DNA of 64,000 bases from Climacium dendroides (taxonomy: Eukaryota > Streptophyta > Bryopsida > Hypnales > Climaciaceae). Below are positions 1 through 11,137 of the stretch, piece after piece (within the stretch, counting starts at the first letter, position 1; each line of letters starts with the position of its first letter). A program made the position numbers and the translations under genes. The notes under the pieces were generated by a model, which had not been told where the DNA came from, did no database searches, and worked only from the letters and a program-made list of their open reading frames with translations. The DNA is taken from positions 18,519,345-18,583,344 of the forward strand of contig OX467089.1 in NCBI GenBank assembly GCA_950106755.1, given 5' to 3'.

Positions 1-1604
1 CCTGTTGAAACTAGGGAAAGCATTATGGAGTGTCTAAAGGGACTTGGTAGTATGCAGCGCTCTCGGAACGAGTTGTCCGCTATGGATTTGAGCACAGTGA
101 AGCACCAAAGAGTTCCATTCCTTCCAACAGTTTACAACGGAGATGTCATCTTCGAATTGCCTCTTTGTGGGGCATCTTCATCTTCGTCGGAAGCCAAGAA
201 CTTGGAGGAATGGACAAGCGCTACGATTGACATCCATGGTGCAAGCTTGTGACTACCAATATCCAGAACTCCGACAACCTAACATTTCGTAAGTCCTACT
301 GTGCTGGCCATCTTGCTTGTGAGAATGCCAATTGTGAGTACATGAAGAGAGCTTCGAAGAAAAATGAAACTGAGTGGAGTGGCTACACTGTGTTCCCTTT
401 CGCCCTCGGTGAAGCCCCCCCAAAGGACTCCACTCTAGTGTGCAAGGTTTGCAAGTTGGCTCCCCAGTGTCTAGGCGCATGCAAGGCTAGGATATATTTT
501 GTGTATTCTAAAAACCCTGAAATGACGAGGGCGGCTATTCACTTCGGAGAGCATGGCCACCCGGTTGCTACAGGCATGTACAGGGACTCTACCACCCTAA
601 TACACGGACTCATTGCAGAACAAGTGGCAAAAACACCCACGGCCACTAACTCTGCAATCACTCTCTTAGCTAGTAAGGACTTCCTCGGAAGCTATCTATT
701 CCACAATGGAGATGGAGAGAAGCAAATGCTAAAAGCTGACGAAATGGAAGAGGTCATGGACCACTTCCAATACTTGAGTAGTCCAAGTATTCGAAATGTC
801 ATCTCTTCTTTCCGCTCAAACAATCGAGGAGGGGTAATTGACAACATCATGACCATGAAGAAGGAGTCCAAGTTTGAGTTCATACATGACAGCGTCTTCC
901 CAGGTTAAGGCAAAGAGAAGGTTTACATTTTCAAGATGCTCACCGAGGGACCAGGAAGTGGAGTCGACCTTGTGAAGCGAATGCAACCGGATGGAGACCT
1001 GCAGAATGCGTGGTTAATGTTTGACCACGTGAAGCGAGTAAAGGAGTGGACCACAATGGCTTGCCACGTGTATGATACCAACTACAAAAAGGTGATGACG
1101 ATTGTACTATGCAATATGCAATCCGAAGATACCGAAGTGCAGGTACAATTTTGGCGGAGCTTAAACGCGGTTATGCAACGCCACGGAGTACCAAACCCCA
1201 ACTTCAAGGGATTCATGGCAGATAGTGCCATGGCCAATTGGAATGCAGTGCGGATAGTGTATGGCACTGGTTTTGCCAATGTTGAAATGGAGAATCGTGA
1301 GCGGACATGCTTATTGCATTGGAGTACCTCTCTTCACAAGCACACACAAAAGTACATCAAAGAAGTATTTCAACAACAACATTTAACTCTGTGCAAGCAA
1401 TACAAAGATTCAAAGAATATGGATCAAGCAGAGGTCCGTTATCTCGCAATACGGTCTTGGTGGTTGTCATCTGGTGCGGCCAACGAAGAAGGCTTACATC
1501 ACCTGGACCATTGGCTTGCTTTCTGGCATTTCAGATACCGTCAATGGGGAGGCTTCATGGACTTGGTGAGTCAATTTTGTCCGCAAATGTGTTTAGGTGC
1601 TTAG
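1..1604 (+). pseudogene. Mutator-like (MULE/FAR1-type) transposase, N-terminal and catalytic part
   Basis: A transposase gene in pieces: 25-252 in one frame, then 249-1604 in another, with one in-frame TAA at 906-908. The N-terminal part has a cysteine cluster (CAGHLACENANC, then CKVC and further Cys) and an HxGEHGHPV segment, which look like the zinc-binding DNA recognition region of this plant family. The second half (FKGFMADSAMANWNAVRIVYG, then ERTCLLHW) resembles the RNase-H-fold core of MULE transposases. The TAA lies between FPG and GKEKVYIFK and is most simply a CAA-to-TAA change. The reading ends after RQWGGFMDLV at a GTGAGT that could be a splice donor near 1566. No SWIM finger is present here; a matching C-terminal part occurs at 35461-36784. 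Family assignment is from motif recognition only. Confidence 0.6.
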
Positions 1605-2207
1605 GAATCTCTGGCTCACTTTGCATGATGATGTTATTTGTACTTCTTAAAGAACTTTTTCTTAACTTCTTTTTGTTAATTAAGTTGAACATTTTATTTC
1701 TATTTATCAAGAAGTTGGGACGCTTCACACAATAGGAAAACATGCCTTCGATTTGAGACATGAATAGTCCATTGGATGAGGCCTTACCTGTTTTCTAAAT
1801 GGAAGAGTCTGAATTAAATTTTAATAGGGGCAACAGTTATAGTTCTCTCAAATTTTTTTGATAAAATATGAGAAATTTTCTCTCTTAGGAAACAAAACTG
1901 AGAGGTTCCCTCCCCACCTCCAGTACGTGCCTCGGATCCGAGGCATGTGTCGGAGGTGGGGAGGGGACCCCCTTGATTCTTTAAACTTGTGTCCCTAAAT
2001 CTGACTTGATAGTTGCATTTCATAATTGTTTTCAGTTATTTTAGGTTTGGGTTTTTAAGTAGGCTAGATGTGTTGTGTTCGGCGGTAGTAGTAGATTTCT
2101 ACTATCAGAAGGCAGTACTTGTCTTTCGTCGTATAGAACTATAAAAGTAATGAAAATTATTTATGAAGATGCTACAAGTTACAACGGTGGTAAATATTTG
2201 TTATTAA
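1605..2207. other. Non-coding stretch, possible MULE intron remainder
   Basis: No supportable gene. AT-rich except for the imperfect palindrome at 1905-1968. If the MULE is split by insertions, this is the remaining 5' part of its intron. Confidence 0.4.
1905..1968. repeat. Imperfect 64-bp palindrome
   Basis: Two 32-bp arms meet at TCGGATCCGA with no spacer. The arms share the CCCTCCCCACCTCC / GGAGGTGGGGAGGG block and differ at about five positions. It could be a small fold-back element; no clear target duplication was seen. Confidence 0.6.
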
Positions 2208-2615
2208 CAGGGTTACATGGACGTCCGGACGGACGTCCAGTGTCTACGTCCGCCGGTTCCCGAACGTCCGCCGACATAGGACGTTCTGACCGTCCAGCGG
2301 ACGGGGAGGCGGACGGGGCGGACGGGAGGCGAACAGGACGGCGGACGGGGAGGGCGGACGGGGAGCTGGACGGCAGGGCGGCCGGGGAGGGCGGCTAGCG
2401 AGAGCGGACGGGGAGGCGGACGAGAGGCGCACGAGAGGGCGGACCGGGAGGCGGACGGGGAGGGCGGCCGGGGAGGCGGCCGGAAGGGTGGATGGGAGGG
2501 TGGACCGGGAGGCGGACCAGGAGGCGGACGGGAGGGCGGACGGGAGGGCGGACGGGGAGGCGGACGGGGAGGCGGACGGGGTAGACAGGTCGGTGTGGGG
2601 TCGTCCGATCGGGGC
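2208..2615. repeat. R1: hAT-type left terminus plus CGGACGG minisatellite
   Basis: Begins with CAGGGTTACATGGAC, which resembles the hAT ends at 19732 (reverse complement CAGGGTTGTCGTGGAC) and 58034 (CAGGGTTGTTTCAGAC). It is followed by about 380 bp of G-rich tandem repeats built on (G)GGAGGCGGAC. Such clustered subterminal motifs are typical transposase-binding regions of hAT elements. Long open frames on both strands here are by-products of the repeat. Confidence 0.6.
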
Positions 2616-4252
2616 ATCTGGCGGAAAATGGGGTAAACTTCGGTGTAGGTTTAGATGAGTTACATTTGATGTGCGCAATTTCATCCAATTTTTTTTCTTT
2701 CAAATTCGAGCAATTTGGCATTATCATCCAATTTTTCTTCAAATTTAACCTATAGATTTGGTGCAGTCCATTTTTTTTTAGGCATTTGGGCCTTCAATTG
2801 GCCCAAGAAAACAATGGTTCATGGTTCAAACAAATTCAATCATCCAAATAACCATAAGATGTTGTAACCCCTACATGCCGAAGCCTTATTTTCAAATTTA
2901 AACTTCCTTTAATTTGCTCTAAATTGAACAAAGAGCCCACATTTTGGTAAGATGTATCAATTTTTTTGGAATTGTAACCATACAAATTCAAACTAGACTT
3001 GTTAGAGATTGCATAGGAAAAGAAAGCACAACAATATCACTTGTACAGTGAAAGATTATAACATTTGACAATGATGCTGTTAAAATCACAAAAAAAAGTT
3101 GAAGCCTTTTTGGCAAGGCAAATCTAAAATGTTGGGGACCCAAAGAATATGAGGTTAATGGGCCAAACTTGCCCAATCAATTTACAGCTTTGCAAAATTT
3201 ACTCTATAATTTTTTAATATGAATTTCCAATATGAATTTTCCTCCAAGACCTACTGTATTTGAGGCTCATTTCCAAAAGCTCTTAACACAAAAGAAAAGT
3301 CAAGATTGCACAAGGTACCCTTGCATAATATCTCTTTCAGAAAAATCATTGTCCTTTAATTGCAAGATCGGACTTCTGGAGCCAAAAGTAGACTTCAAAA
3401 AGAATTTCCCAAAATTATTACCTCACTAAAATGATGAAAAATAGTTAGGTTTTACTGAACTTCTAAGTTTTGCAAACACCATATTTAATATTTTGGGTCC
3501 TCAAGCATTTAGGGGGTAATTACTATTTTTTTTTAACATGTTAATGAAGCCGACAAACTTGTTGCATGCAAAAAATTAACAACACACCATTAATACCAAA
3601 CAAAAAACCATGCTTCTAGAATCTAGAAGACAATTTACAATTATACATAATACATTGTCCAATTGAATATCTTCAACCATACATGGCAAATTAAAGAATT
3701 GGAAGACCATACAATTTAAAACAAAAACTTCCCAATCTTGCAAATACCAATTTAAAAAATCACAATTTCCGTAATTGAAGGGTTTTAGACTTTTCTATGC
3801 AAAATTGCAAACCAATAATGACAAAAGATAGGGACAATTCACACACTTTAAAAATCATTATCAATTAAAATATCCTTGTCAATTACAAAGGCACATAAAA
3901 GTCCAACTACATTGGCATTCATTGGTCTTAAAAAATCAAAATGGTGCACATATGCTATGCAACTATGTAATTCGCATACATACTACATTACTACTTGGCA
4001 TCTATACATACTACCAGCCTATATACTTATATGAACTATTCTTGAACTTCAATATGAACCACGGAAGTGTTCATCTGGAACAGGCCAGTTGAATGAAGTA
4101 CTAAAACGGAAGATGACTTGTGACAAAGTACTCTCTTTGTTCTGAACGCGCTTCAAATAAGTATCAAACACCTGTGCAAATTGTAGATGGAGGTACTTGA
4201 CATGTGAGCTACTTGATTCACGCTACAACTTGTGATACGCCTCCGACATGCA
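2616..4252. other. AT-rich non-coding DNA downstream of the kinase-like gene
   Basis: No gene seen. Contains a copy of a dispersed AT-rich repeat at about 2985-3515. The rest probably includes the 3' untranslated region of the minus-strand kinase-like gene. Confidence 0.5.
2985..3515 (+). repeat. Dispersed AT-rich repeat, copy 1
   Basis: Collinear with 6283-6690 and 50000-50605, and with 8830-9070 in reverse. Shared landmarks are ATTCAAACTAGACTTGTTAG, AAGAAAGCACAACAATATC, CCAAGACCTACTGTATTTGAGG, TCATTTCCAAAAGC and a terminal CATTTAGGGG. No coding capacity. Confidence 0.7.
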
Positions 4253-5536
4253 CTACCTACTGATCCGTTCAGCTAATTTAGCAACAGCATATTGCTCGGA
4301 TTGCATGGAAAGAGAAGGGATGTTTTGCACATCCGCATCTCTTCCGTGTACATAAGTAATACTAGGATCCACCCACCACCTCCTCTTTATAGCTTCGTCC
4401 TTTTCAGCTGTTGATGTGAATGTATACAACGACTTCATAGGCTTGCTCAACACTGTAGTCATCCCCCAATCACAAACTCCAATGTAAACCCGGGACTCAT
4501 CTTCAGGAAAATGAAACATGATGTTGTCCGGAGAAATGTCGTTGTGGAGATGTCCAGCGGTGTGCACTGCATTCATGATGTGCAGTAATGCCCATGCAAG
4601 CTCCACGCGTTTGGCTCTAAATCGCTTCAGATTTTTAGCAGCAATGATTTCTTCTTCTGTTATACGCGGCTCATACAGCACTCGAAGGGCTATATTGTCT
4701 GGATAGTCGTCATCCCGACACATCATTTCACGCAATGTACCGCCGTTCCACCAGAATGAGTATCCTTCATTCTTTTTGGAATGCACTGCAAAAAAACGTA
4801 TCACTCCAGCATGCGGAATCCTTACTGCCATAGTCTCAGTATTGTGTTCCATCTTTGCAAAAGCAGGTCGTTCACCTTCTTGGAGAGACATCTTTGCTGC
4901 AAACTCCCATGATGGATGAATCTCCCCACATCCTTCTATTCGCACTCTCCGAATTGTAACATAGCCACTCCGCATGATTTTGTTATTTACGGGAATCACC
5001 GTGGCCGTTTCCGGAAGGGCTATTAGAAGGCGACGTGTATTTTGTGCTTGGTCCATTCCAGGCTTGCTCGTCCACCAACCAATTGACCCTGCTCTATTCT
5101 GCCTCCTCTTAAATGGTTGGCACCTTTTGGTGAATAAATCCGCTTTCATAATGACATGCTCGAAGGCTTCATCATTTTCGCGTTTCTTCCTCCAATATTT
5201 ATCCAAAATGACCGAAGCATTCCATAATGCATCATGCACCTTGCTGTCAAGAAATTTGGAGAAATTCTTCTTCTCCGTTTCATCAATCCACTGCGGTACG
5301 TGCAAGGCGTTCAACATCCTCTGCCTCATATCCACGAAGAATTTCTCGATGCAGTCCTCTTCATATCGCACATATTTAGTGTCAAGAGACACTGTAGTCT
5401 CTGTCTCATAAAACTTCACAATCAATTCGATTAAGAATGCTTTGCAACTCTCCGAGGGATTCTCCCTTGTCCACTGAATAGAGGGGGCTTCTTCTTTTTC
5501 CTTCGGCTCCTTGGAAGCCTTCTTTGCCCTCGGCAT
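4253..5536 (-). CDS. Protein-kinase-like protein within the hAT-type block
   Basis: Uninterrupted 427-aa ORF starting MPRAKKASKE with a short lysine-rich N-terminus that could be a nuclear signal. The C-terminal half has kinase C-lobe motifs: HNDISPDN at residues 331-338 (catalytic-loop Asp and Asn both kept) and CDWG at 355-358 in place of DFG. WNGGTLREMM at about 263-272 resembles a post-hinge segment, and FAKM at 226-229 may hold the ATP-binding lysine. A glycine-rich loop is not obvious and the protein ends soon after the activation segment, so activity is uncertain. Residues 1-200 match nothing I recognise. A CGGACGG cluster (5697-6022) lies 161 bp upstream of the ATG. It lacks the stop codons that litter neighbouring transposon genes, which suggests recent movement or selection. 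Confidence 0.7.
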   Translation of the reverse strand: MPRAKKASKEPKEKEEAPSIQWTRENPSESCKAFLIELIVKFYETETTVSLDTKYVRYEEDCIEKFFVDMRQRMLNALHVPQWIDETEKKNFSKFLDSKVHDALWNASVILDKYWRKKRENDEAFEHVIMKADLFTKRCQPFKRRQNRAGSIGWWTSKPGMDQAQNTRRLLIALPETATVIPVNNKIMRSGYVTIRRVRIEGCGEIHPSWEFAAKMSLQEGERPAFAKMEHNTETMAVRIPHAGVIRFFAVHSKKNEGYSFWWNGGTLREMMCRDDDYPDNIALRVLYEPRITEEEIIAAKNLKRFRAKRVELAWALLHIMNAVHTAGHLHNDISPDNIMFHFPEDESRVYIGVCDWGMTTVLSKPMKSLYTFTSTAEKDEAIKRRWWVDPSITYVHGRDADVQNIPSLSMQSEQYAVAKLAERISR

Positions 5537-5696
5537 GTTGATAACCCGATAGAATGATGAACGTCAAAGTTTTATAAAAAAATTGGCAAGAGTTACCCCA
5601 AATATTAGACTCTTACCCACCCAAAGAAAGGAGCCATTGGAGGTCAAACCACCAGCTCTCCGCTCTCTCTTGCATGCAAGGGGGAAGGCAAAAGTG

Positions 5697-6022
5697 AGAG
5701 CGGACGGTCCGTCCGCTTGTCTTATATGAGGCGGACGGCTTCATTCCAGTCCTACAGCGGACGGACTGGCCGTCTGCCTTTTCCTGGCCGTCTGATCGGA
5801 CGGTCTAGGGTTGGCGGCCGCCTCGTCCAGTCCGCACGGTCGAACAGAGGCCGTCCGCTTCTTCCTAGCCGTCCGAGCGGACGGTTTAGGGTTGGCGGAC
5901 GCCTCGTCCGGTCCGCACGGTCGAACAGAGGCCGTCCGATCGGGCGGACGGGGTGGCCGTGCACCCCCTCTGGCCCGTCCAATCGGGCGGACGGACAGTC
6001 TGCGTGATCGGACGGTCCAGAG
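5697..6022. repeat. R2: CGGACGG-type cluster upstream of the kinase-like gene
   Basis: Many copies of CGGACGG / CCGTCCG in both orientations with GGTCTAGGGTTGGCGG-like spacers that are repeated. It sits 161 bp upstream of the kinase-like start codon on the minus strand. Open frames inside it are compositional. Confidence 0.7.
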
Positions 6023-6883
6023 GGGGCGATTTTTAGATCGTCTGCTTCATTTCTACTGTCTCATTTTTAGGGTGATTTTTCCCCCTTTTCATTCAATAAG
6101 CTTCATGTAGGTCTTCTTGTTTGGGAGGAATTGGGCATTTGGACATTTCAATGCCTAATAATTAAAAAAATAGACCCAAGGCTTCTTCTCAACTTTCTTC
6201 AATTTCTTGAAATTTTTACTTCTAAAGAAATGTCAATATTTTCATTACATTTATCATTTTCTTGGAATTTCGAGTTTTTAACCGTACAAATTCAAACTAG
6301 ACATGCTAGACATTATGGAAAAAAAGAAAGCACAACAATATCCCTTATGGAGTTAAAAATTATAATGTTTACCTATGAGGGTGTTCAAATTGCAAAAAAG
6401 AGTTCAAATATTTCTTGCAAGTCAAACCATTGAACTTCGTGACACAAAAAATTGGAAGGCTTAATGTGTATAAGCTCAATTACATTAGGGCTAATCAAAA
6501 TCCACAATACTATTATACAATTCTTCCAAATGAATTTGGATTCTAATTTATTTTCCAGAACTAATTGCATTTCAATCTCATTTCCAACTTCCAAGAGCAG
6601 GTAAAGAATACAGAAAGTCAACATTGCATTTAGTACCCTTGCACTAAATCTAAAAATTAAAAAACACTGTCAAGCATTTCCAAGAAGAGATTTTTAATAC
6701 TACAACTAAACATGTTCAATAGATGTGCATGTTCAAAGTTTTAAATAGTGACATCATTGACCACTAATGGTCACAAAAGTGGTCACCAAAATACATTTAA
6801 ACAATAATAGTAAATCCATAACCTCCGAATAAGTCAAAAGACATCTTCTACTCTACCCTTAAATAGTTAAACTACATTATACT
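6023..6883. other. AT-rich non-coding DNA with dispersed repeat
   Basis: No gene seen. The dispersed repeat at about 6283-6690 lies just downstream of the next minus-strand gene, matching its position downstream of the kinase-like gene. Confidence 0.5.
6283..6690 (+). repeat. Dispersed AT-rich repeat, copy 2
   Basis: Shares ATTCAAACTAGACATGCTAG, AAGAAAGCACAACAATATCCC and the following order of blocks with 2985-3515 and 50000-50605, but is more diverged at its 3' end. Confidence 0.6.
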
Positions 6884-8020
6884 CTATTCTGAATCCGAAC
6901 TACTATCGTCATTTCGACCTTCGGGTGTGGGACCAAAGCCACCACATCGCCTATATCCGCCAGACCCTCCTCCTTGTCCGTAATCGGAGAAGTATGGACC
7001 TCCAAATGGTGGAGGTGGAGGAGGTGATGCATTTGCCTCGGCCCCTCTTGTCCCTCGTTCGCTTGAGCCGGTGTAGTATGAGCTTCCACAAGGCCCATAT
7101 GAGTCCGGCCCTCCCGTCCCCAGATAGAATTGTGACCCACCATATTGAGATCCCCCGTAGTCCGTGAACCTTGTACTTCCATGGCTTCCTCGTATGTTTT
7201 GGAAGTCATCGTGGGGGCCAGGGCTAAAATGCAAACTTCCTCCTCCATATTGCGGGCAACGCACATCACGATCATGACGAGGTGGTGACCGTTGTTGACG
7301 CGGGCGACCTTGATCCAAAATACTATTTCTTGTTGCCTCTCGCAATTGATTTTGGAAGTCCAAGTCTTCGCGCTCTTCTCGACGTATGTGCCTTTGTGGA
7401 AGTGGAGGTGGAGGTGGTAAGTCTTCTTCGTCATCATCATCATTGTCCTCTACATCTGGCAATGGTTCCGGAGGAAATCCAAATTGACCCCGATTAGACC
7501 ACTCCGGCATGCAATCACTTGGGCCAACCCAATTGGTGTCTATCACCGCTTTGTCACAGCTCAATTTGGTCTTCTTGTCCTTTGCAGGCACCGTACGCCA
7601 ATCCACATCTTTCTGGAGTACAATCTCCGCCCAAATCATTGCCATGGTGGAATAGTTCATGATATTTGGTTTGGAAGCACCTAGACCGCAAGATGCCCAA
7701 ATCTCCTCGTATCTCTGCTTGAAATGTTCACTCTTGCAAGTGTTCATGGGACCTTCCCACCATCTTACTTGTCTCTCTAATACAACCGTGTTATCTGCTA
7801 GCCAGAGTTTCGCAATGTGTGACATTTTCACATACTCTCGGCACGTTGTGCAAGTCCATACTGCTTTGGGCTCGTATTGCCATCCCTCTTCAGCCACACA
7901 AAAGTGGTTGAAGTAGGCGTCCCAATCCATGTCTTGTGATTTTCCCTTTGTACTCTTCTTCAGCGGATTGGGAAATCCTTTTGGAGCCATAGTAATCCTT
8001 CTTTTCCGCACTGAATGCAA
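6884..8020 (-). CDS. Unknown protein with YVKM-HI-KLW domain and Pro/Gly/Tyr-rich tail
   Basis: Intact 378-aa ORF; the start may be residue 11 (MAPKGFPNPLKK) at 7990, which gives a lysine-rich N-terminus like the neighbouring genes. Residues about 45-150 contain W..CTTCREYVKMSHIAKLW, then HFKQRYEEIW, INYS-like NYSTMAMIWAE and VDWRT.P, collinear with the N-terminus of the gene at 11138. An acidic run near residues 192-200, a proline stretch and a Gly/Ser/Tyr-rich low-complexity tail (about 245-365) follow, ending DDSSSDSE. The tail resembles disordered, condensate-forming or RNA-binding regions, but that is inference. A CGGACGG cluster lies about 170 bp upstream of the first ATG. The shared part could be a DNA-binding or protein-interaction domain; I do not recognise it. 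Confidence 0.65.
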   Translation of the reverse strand: MHSVRKRRITMAPKGFPNPLKKSTKGKSQDMDWDAYFNHFCVAEEGWQYEPKAVWTCTTCREYVKMSHIAKLWLADNTVVLERQVRWWEGPMNTCKSEHFKQRYEEIWASCGLGASKPNIMNYSTMAMIWAEIVLQKDVDWRTVPAKDKKTKLSCDKAVIDTNWVGPSDCMPEWSNRGQFGFPPEPLPDVEDNDDDDEEDLPPPPPLPQRHIRREEREDLDFQNQLREATRNSILDQGRPRQQRSPPRHDRDVRCPQYGGGSLHFSPGPHDDFQNIRGSHGSTRFTDYGGSQYGGSQFYLGTGGPDSYGPCGSSYYTGSSERGTRGAEANASPPPPPPFGGPYFSDYGQGGGSGGYRRCGGFGPTPEGRNDDSSSDSE

Positions 8021-8189
8021 TGTTTGAGTGAGAAGTTTACAATTTCTATAATTGAGAAGGTGATGAAGAGATTACAAAAAATTAAGTTAATTCATTCACA
8101 ATTGTTCACGCTCCAAGTCGGAAGGGGCTCACAGATACCAATTGGCGCTGGATCTGCCCACTCCGCAAGGGAAACAACTGCGCGGAATG

Positions 8190-8532
8190 GGCCGTCCGTG
8201 CCTCTCTTTATACCGTCCGCCGATACTGACATCACTGCCCAAATCCGACGGGCGAACGGGCGGACCGCCAGATCGGACGGGCAATATGCCCCGGCGCGTC
8301 CAATCGCACGGTCTCGACGGACTGCGGACGACTGCATCGGACGGAGCCCGCGGACGGACACTCTGACCGCGCGGCGAACGGACAGCAGGCGGCGGACTGT
8401 CGGACGGATAGCGGACGGACAGCGGACGGGAGGACGGACAACGGACAACGGACGGCGGACGAGCGGACAGGTGGACGACGGACAGGCAGACAGGTGGACG
8501 GCGGACGAGCGGACGAGGGACGACGAACGGGC
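8190..8532. repeat. R3: CGGACGG-type cluster upstream of the YVKM-HI-KLW gene
   Basis: Dense GCGGACGGACAGCGGACGG-type repeats, G-rich on the plus strand, about 170 bp upstream of the minus-strand ATG at 8020. Confidence 0.7.
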
Positions 8533-10561
8533 CGTTCTTATACACATTGAAGTTCATCATGCTCGAGTCAGATTCGTTAAAAATTAATTAAAAAATAAAA
8601 TAAATATGGCATGTAGTGAAATTTTCAGAATTTATAACAGGACATAAGTTGAAATCTCAGAAAAAATTGATGAAAACAAATTGAAATCTCATAACAAATC
8701 TTAATTAAATGAATTAAAGCTTCCTAAATACTAAATAAGAAAGAAAATTATCTATGAGAATAGAGATTCTAAGTCTAATAATACTTAACCAAGTTGCTAT
8801 TCTTAGTAGTTTATATATATATATAAGTTTATTTTAAATCTAACTTTAGCATCAAAAATCCAATTTTCAAAATGATTGATTATGATTTTCTTATTCAAGA
8901 TTTTGTACAAGAGTTTCCATCACAAACTTGACTTTCATAGTGTTGAGGGCTTTTGGAAATGAGCCTCAAATACACTAACTCTTGGAGAAAAAACCACATT
9001 AAAGATTCATTTAAAAAATTGTAGAGTAGATTTTGAAATGCTCGTTAGGCCCTTCATCCTCATATTTTTTTGGTGACTTGATTTCCTTCATATTTTTTAA
9101 ATCATTCTGTAATTAGTTATGGAGGGCGAATAAGTTGAAAGGCAACGGTCATTAAAAGTGACCATGTCCTAAAATGTGCTAGTACATTCGCTAAAGCAAA
9201 ATGTACCTCTCCGTCATGATCACTCTTAGAGCACGGGTGTTCTTAGAGCAACTCCCTTATGGATTTACTTAATTTAATTTTAAAGGAAAATCATCTAAGT
9301 GACTACAATAAAGTACCTATGTTTTAGTATTAAACATGTTGATTACAAATGCATATTCTATATAAGAGGAAAACCAAAATATTAAATTTTTATTTTATTT
9401 TTAAGTAATCAATAAATAAACTTCTTTTTGTATTTTAGAAATAAAATGTATAGAAACAAAAAGAAAAATGAAACAAAAGAAAAAAATCTTTGTTTTTAAT
9501 TAAAAAAGAAATAAAAGATAAACATGCATATTTTTATTGACGTTTTTTAATTGAGCCTTGATAAAATTGAAGAGCACATGAATTGAAAATCCGGCCCAAG
9601 GGGTTTAGACTTTAGATTAAGTAGGGCCGGATGGAAAAAATTGGAGCCGGATTGAAGAATGGATCGAAGGCAAATCCGGCCGGACTTTCATCCGGCCTTA
9701 GGCACAGTATAAACCCAGGCTTAGATAAAAGAAGAACTTATACATTATACAAATAGAAACTAAATTTTTTTTATTGCTTCACGTTGCAAATTCTCCAAGA
9801 AAAAAAAAATATATATATATATATATATAACAAAAAAAAAATGAAAACAAAAACAAAAAACACAAAAACATATCTTTTATGGATTAGAAGATTATAATGC
9901 TTTTCACAATGAGTAAGGATTTTACAGTTCTACTAATTTCAGAAATGTTGTGAAGTCTTACACTCTTTGTATATCCTTACTTTTAAAACAATCCTAATAC
10001 AGTACAAACATGGCGTTGCAGTGTGTGACATGCATAAGTTATATACATTTTTGGCTTCTCTATAAGTCCATATGTACAAAACACCTTGAAGTCAATGGAA
10101 ATTGTCCATGACGTTCAAAACTAGAACCAAAACCAAACCCCTTGAAGTAATTGTTGTGATTGTAGCACCATCTCAATTTGGTCAATTGGGAATTATAACG
10201 TTTCACTTCATCACTAATATTGATCATGTTTTTGTTTTTTTCTTTCCCTTCGAAATATCCTACATGATGAAAAAATAAATCAAAAAATAATATCCTTTAT
10301 ATCTAGTTAAAATTTGTATGCATACAATTTCAAATGAATATTACAAATTTACAATTTGCTCAAAACAATGGCGTAATCTGAAATGTAGGAGACTAAGAGT
10401 TGAGGGTTTTAGGGTTTAGGGTCTCACTGTAAACTTCAAAGAACTCTAAATGATTATTTAAAATCTGATTATAACTTGTCTATTTCTTATTTTTTGGGTT
10501 AATGAGAAAAGCATAGGATGCTGAAACTTTAATTGACCCCCAAAAAATGACAGTAAGTAAA
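8533..10561. other. AT-rich non-coding DNA between divergent genes
   Basis: No gene seen. Holds an inverted copy of the dispersed repeat (8830-9070), a small cluster of CCGGAT/CCGGCC motifs at about 9590-9700, AT and poly-A microsatellites near 9800, and a short telomere-like AGGGTTTTAGGGTTTAGGGT at about 10403-10422. Confidence 0.5.
8830..9070 (-). repeat. Dispersed AT-rich repeat, copy 3 (inverted, partial)
   Basis: On the minus strand it reads CTCCAAGAGTTAGTGTATTTGAGG, TCATTTCCAAAAGCCCTCAACACTA and GAAAGTCAAG in the same order as 50250-50350. Confidence 0.6.
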
Positions 10562-10865
10562 GGCGGACGAGAAGAATCCTAGGCTTCATGCCAAATTGTC
10601 AAAAATTTGGACGCCTCGAAATAATAGGCGACGGGCTAGGCGGATGGGGCGGTCAGACGCAGTCGGGTCGTCCGCTTGGTCGGCGGACGGGGCAGCTTCG
10701 TCTGCCCGTCCGCCGGGCGGACCTGGACGGCCGGGCCGGCCGTCCGCTTCGGCGGTGGACGGGGCAACTCCGTCCGTCCGTTCGCCGGCTCGGGCCATGT
10801 CCGCGTGGTCCGGGATAGGTCCGGTCCCGGGCCTCTTTTAGGTCTGGGAGCGGACGGGTATATTG
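10562..10865. repeat. R4: CGGACGG-type cluster upstream of the coiled-coil/RING gene
   Basis: Mixed GGCGGACGG and CCGTCCGC motifs ending 273 bp before the ATG at 11138. GC-rich open frames on both strands here are artefacts. Confidence 0.65.
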
Positions 10866-11137
10866 GCGGACAGCCAACACACATCTCTTCACTTTCACTC
10901 TTCCATTTGGGAATCACTGCCACGTCGGATGTGCTACTATTGCTTCACGCGCTAGTTGCTCCTATGTGGTGAAGAGTGGGGGTCATATTTTGATCATACT
11001 ACATTGGATTTTGGTCCTTGGTTACTTACATACGTTTGGAGACAGTGAAGCACATTATATATTTTGAGAGAACGGGGATTATATATTGGAAATTTCCATT
11101 CTAAAATTGCAAGTGAGTACTCGACAATCAAGCAGTC

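Noticed and set aside
2208..2600. Regularly spaced GC-rich repeats as a CRISPR array
   Set aside because: Plant nuclear context, short unit without unique spacers, no cas genes.
2213..2742. Several overlapping Pro/Arg-rich open frames in the GC-rich cluster R1
   Set aside because: They follow from the GGGAGGCGGAC repeat on both strands and have no start context or domain; similar frames occur in R2-R6.
10403..10422. Telomere-like AGGGTTTTAGGGTTTAGGGT
   Set aside because: Too short for an interstitial telomere; common by chance in AT-rich plant DNA.
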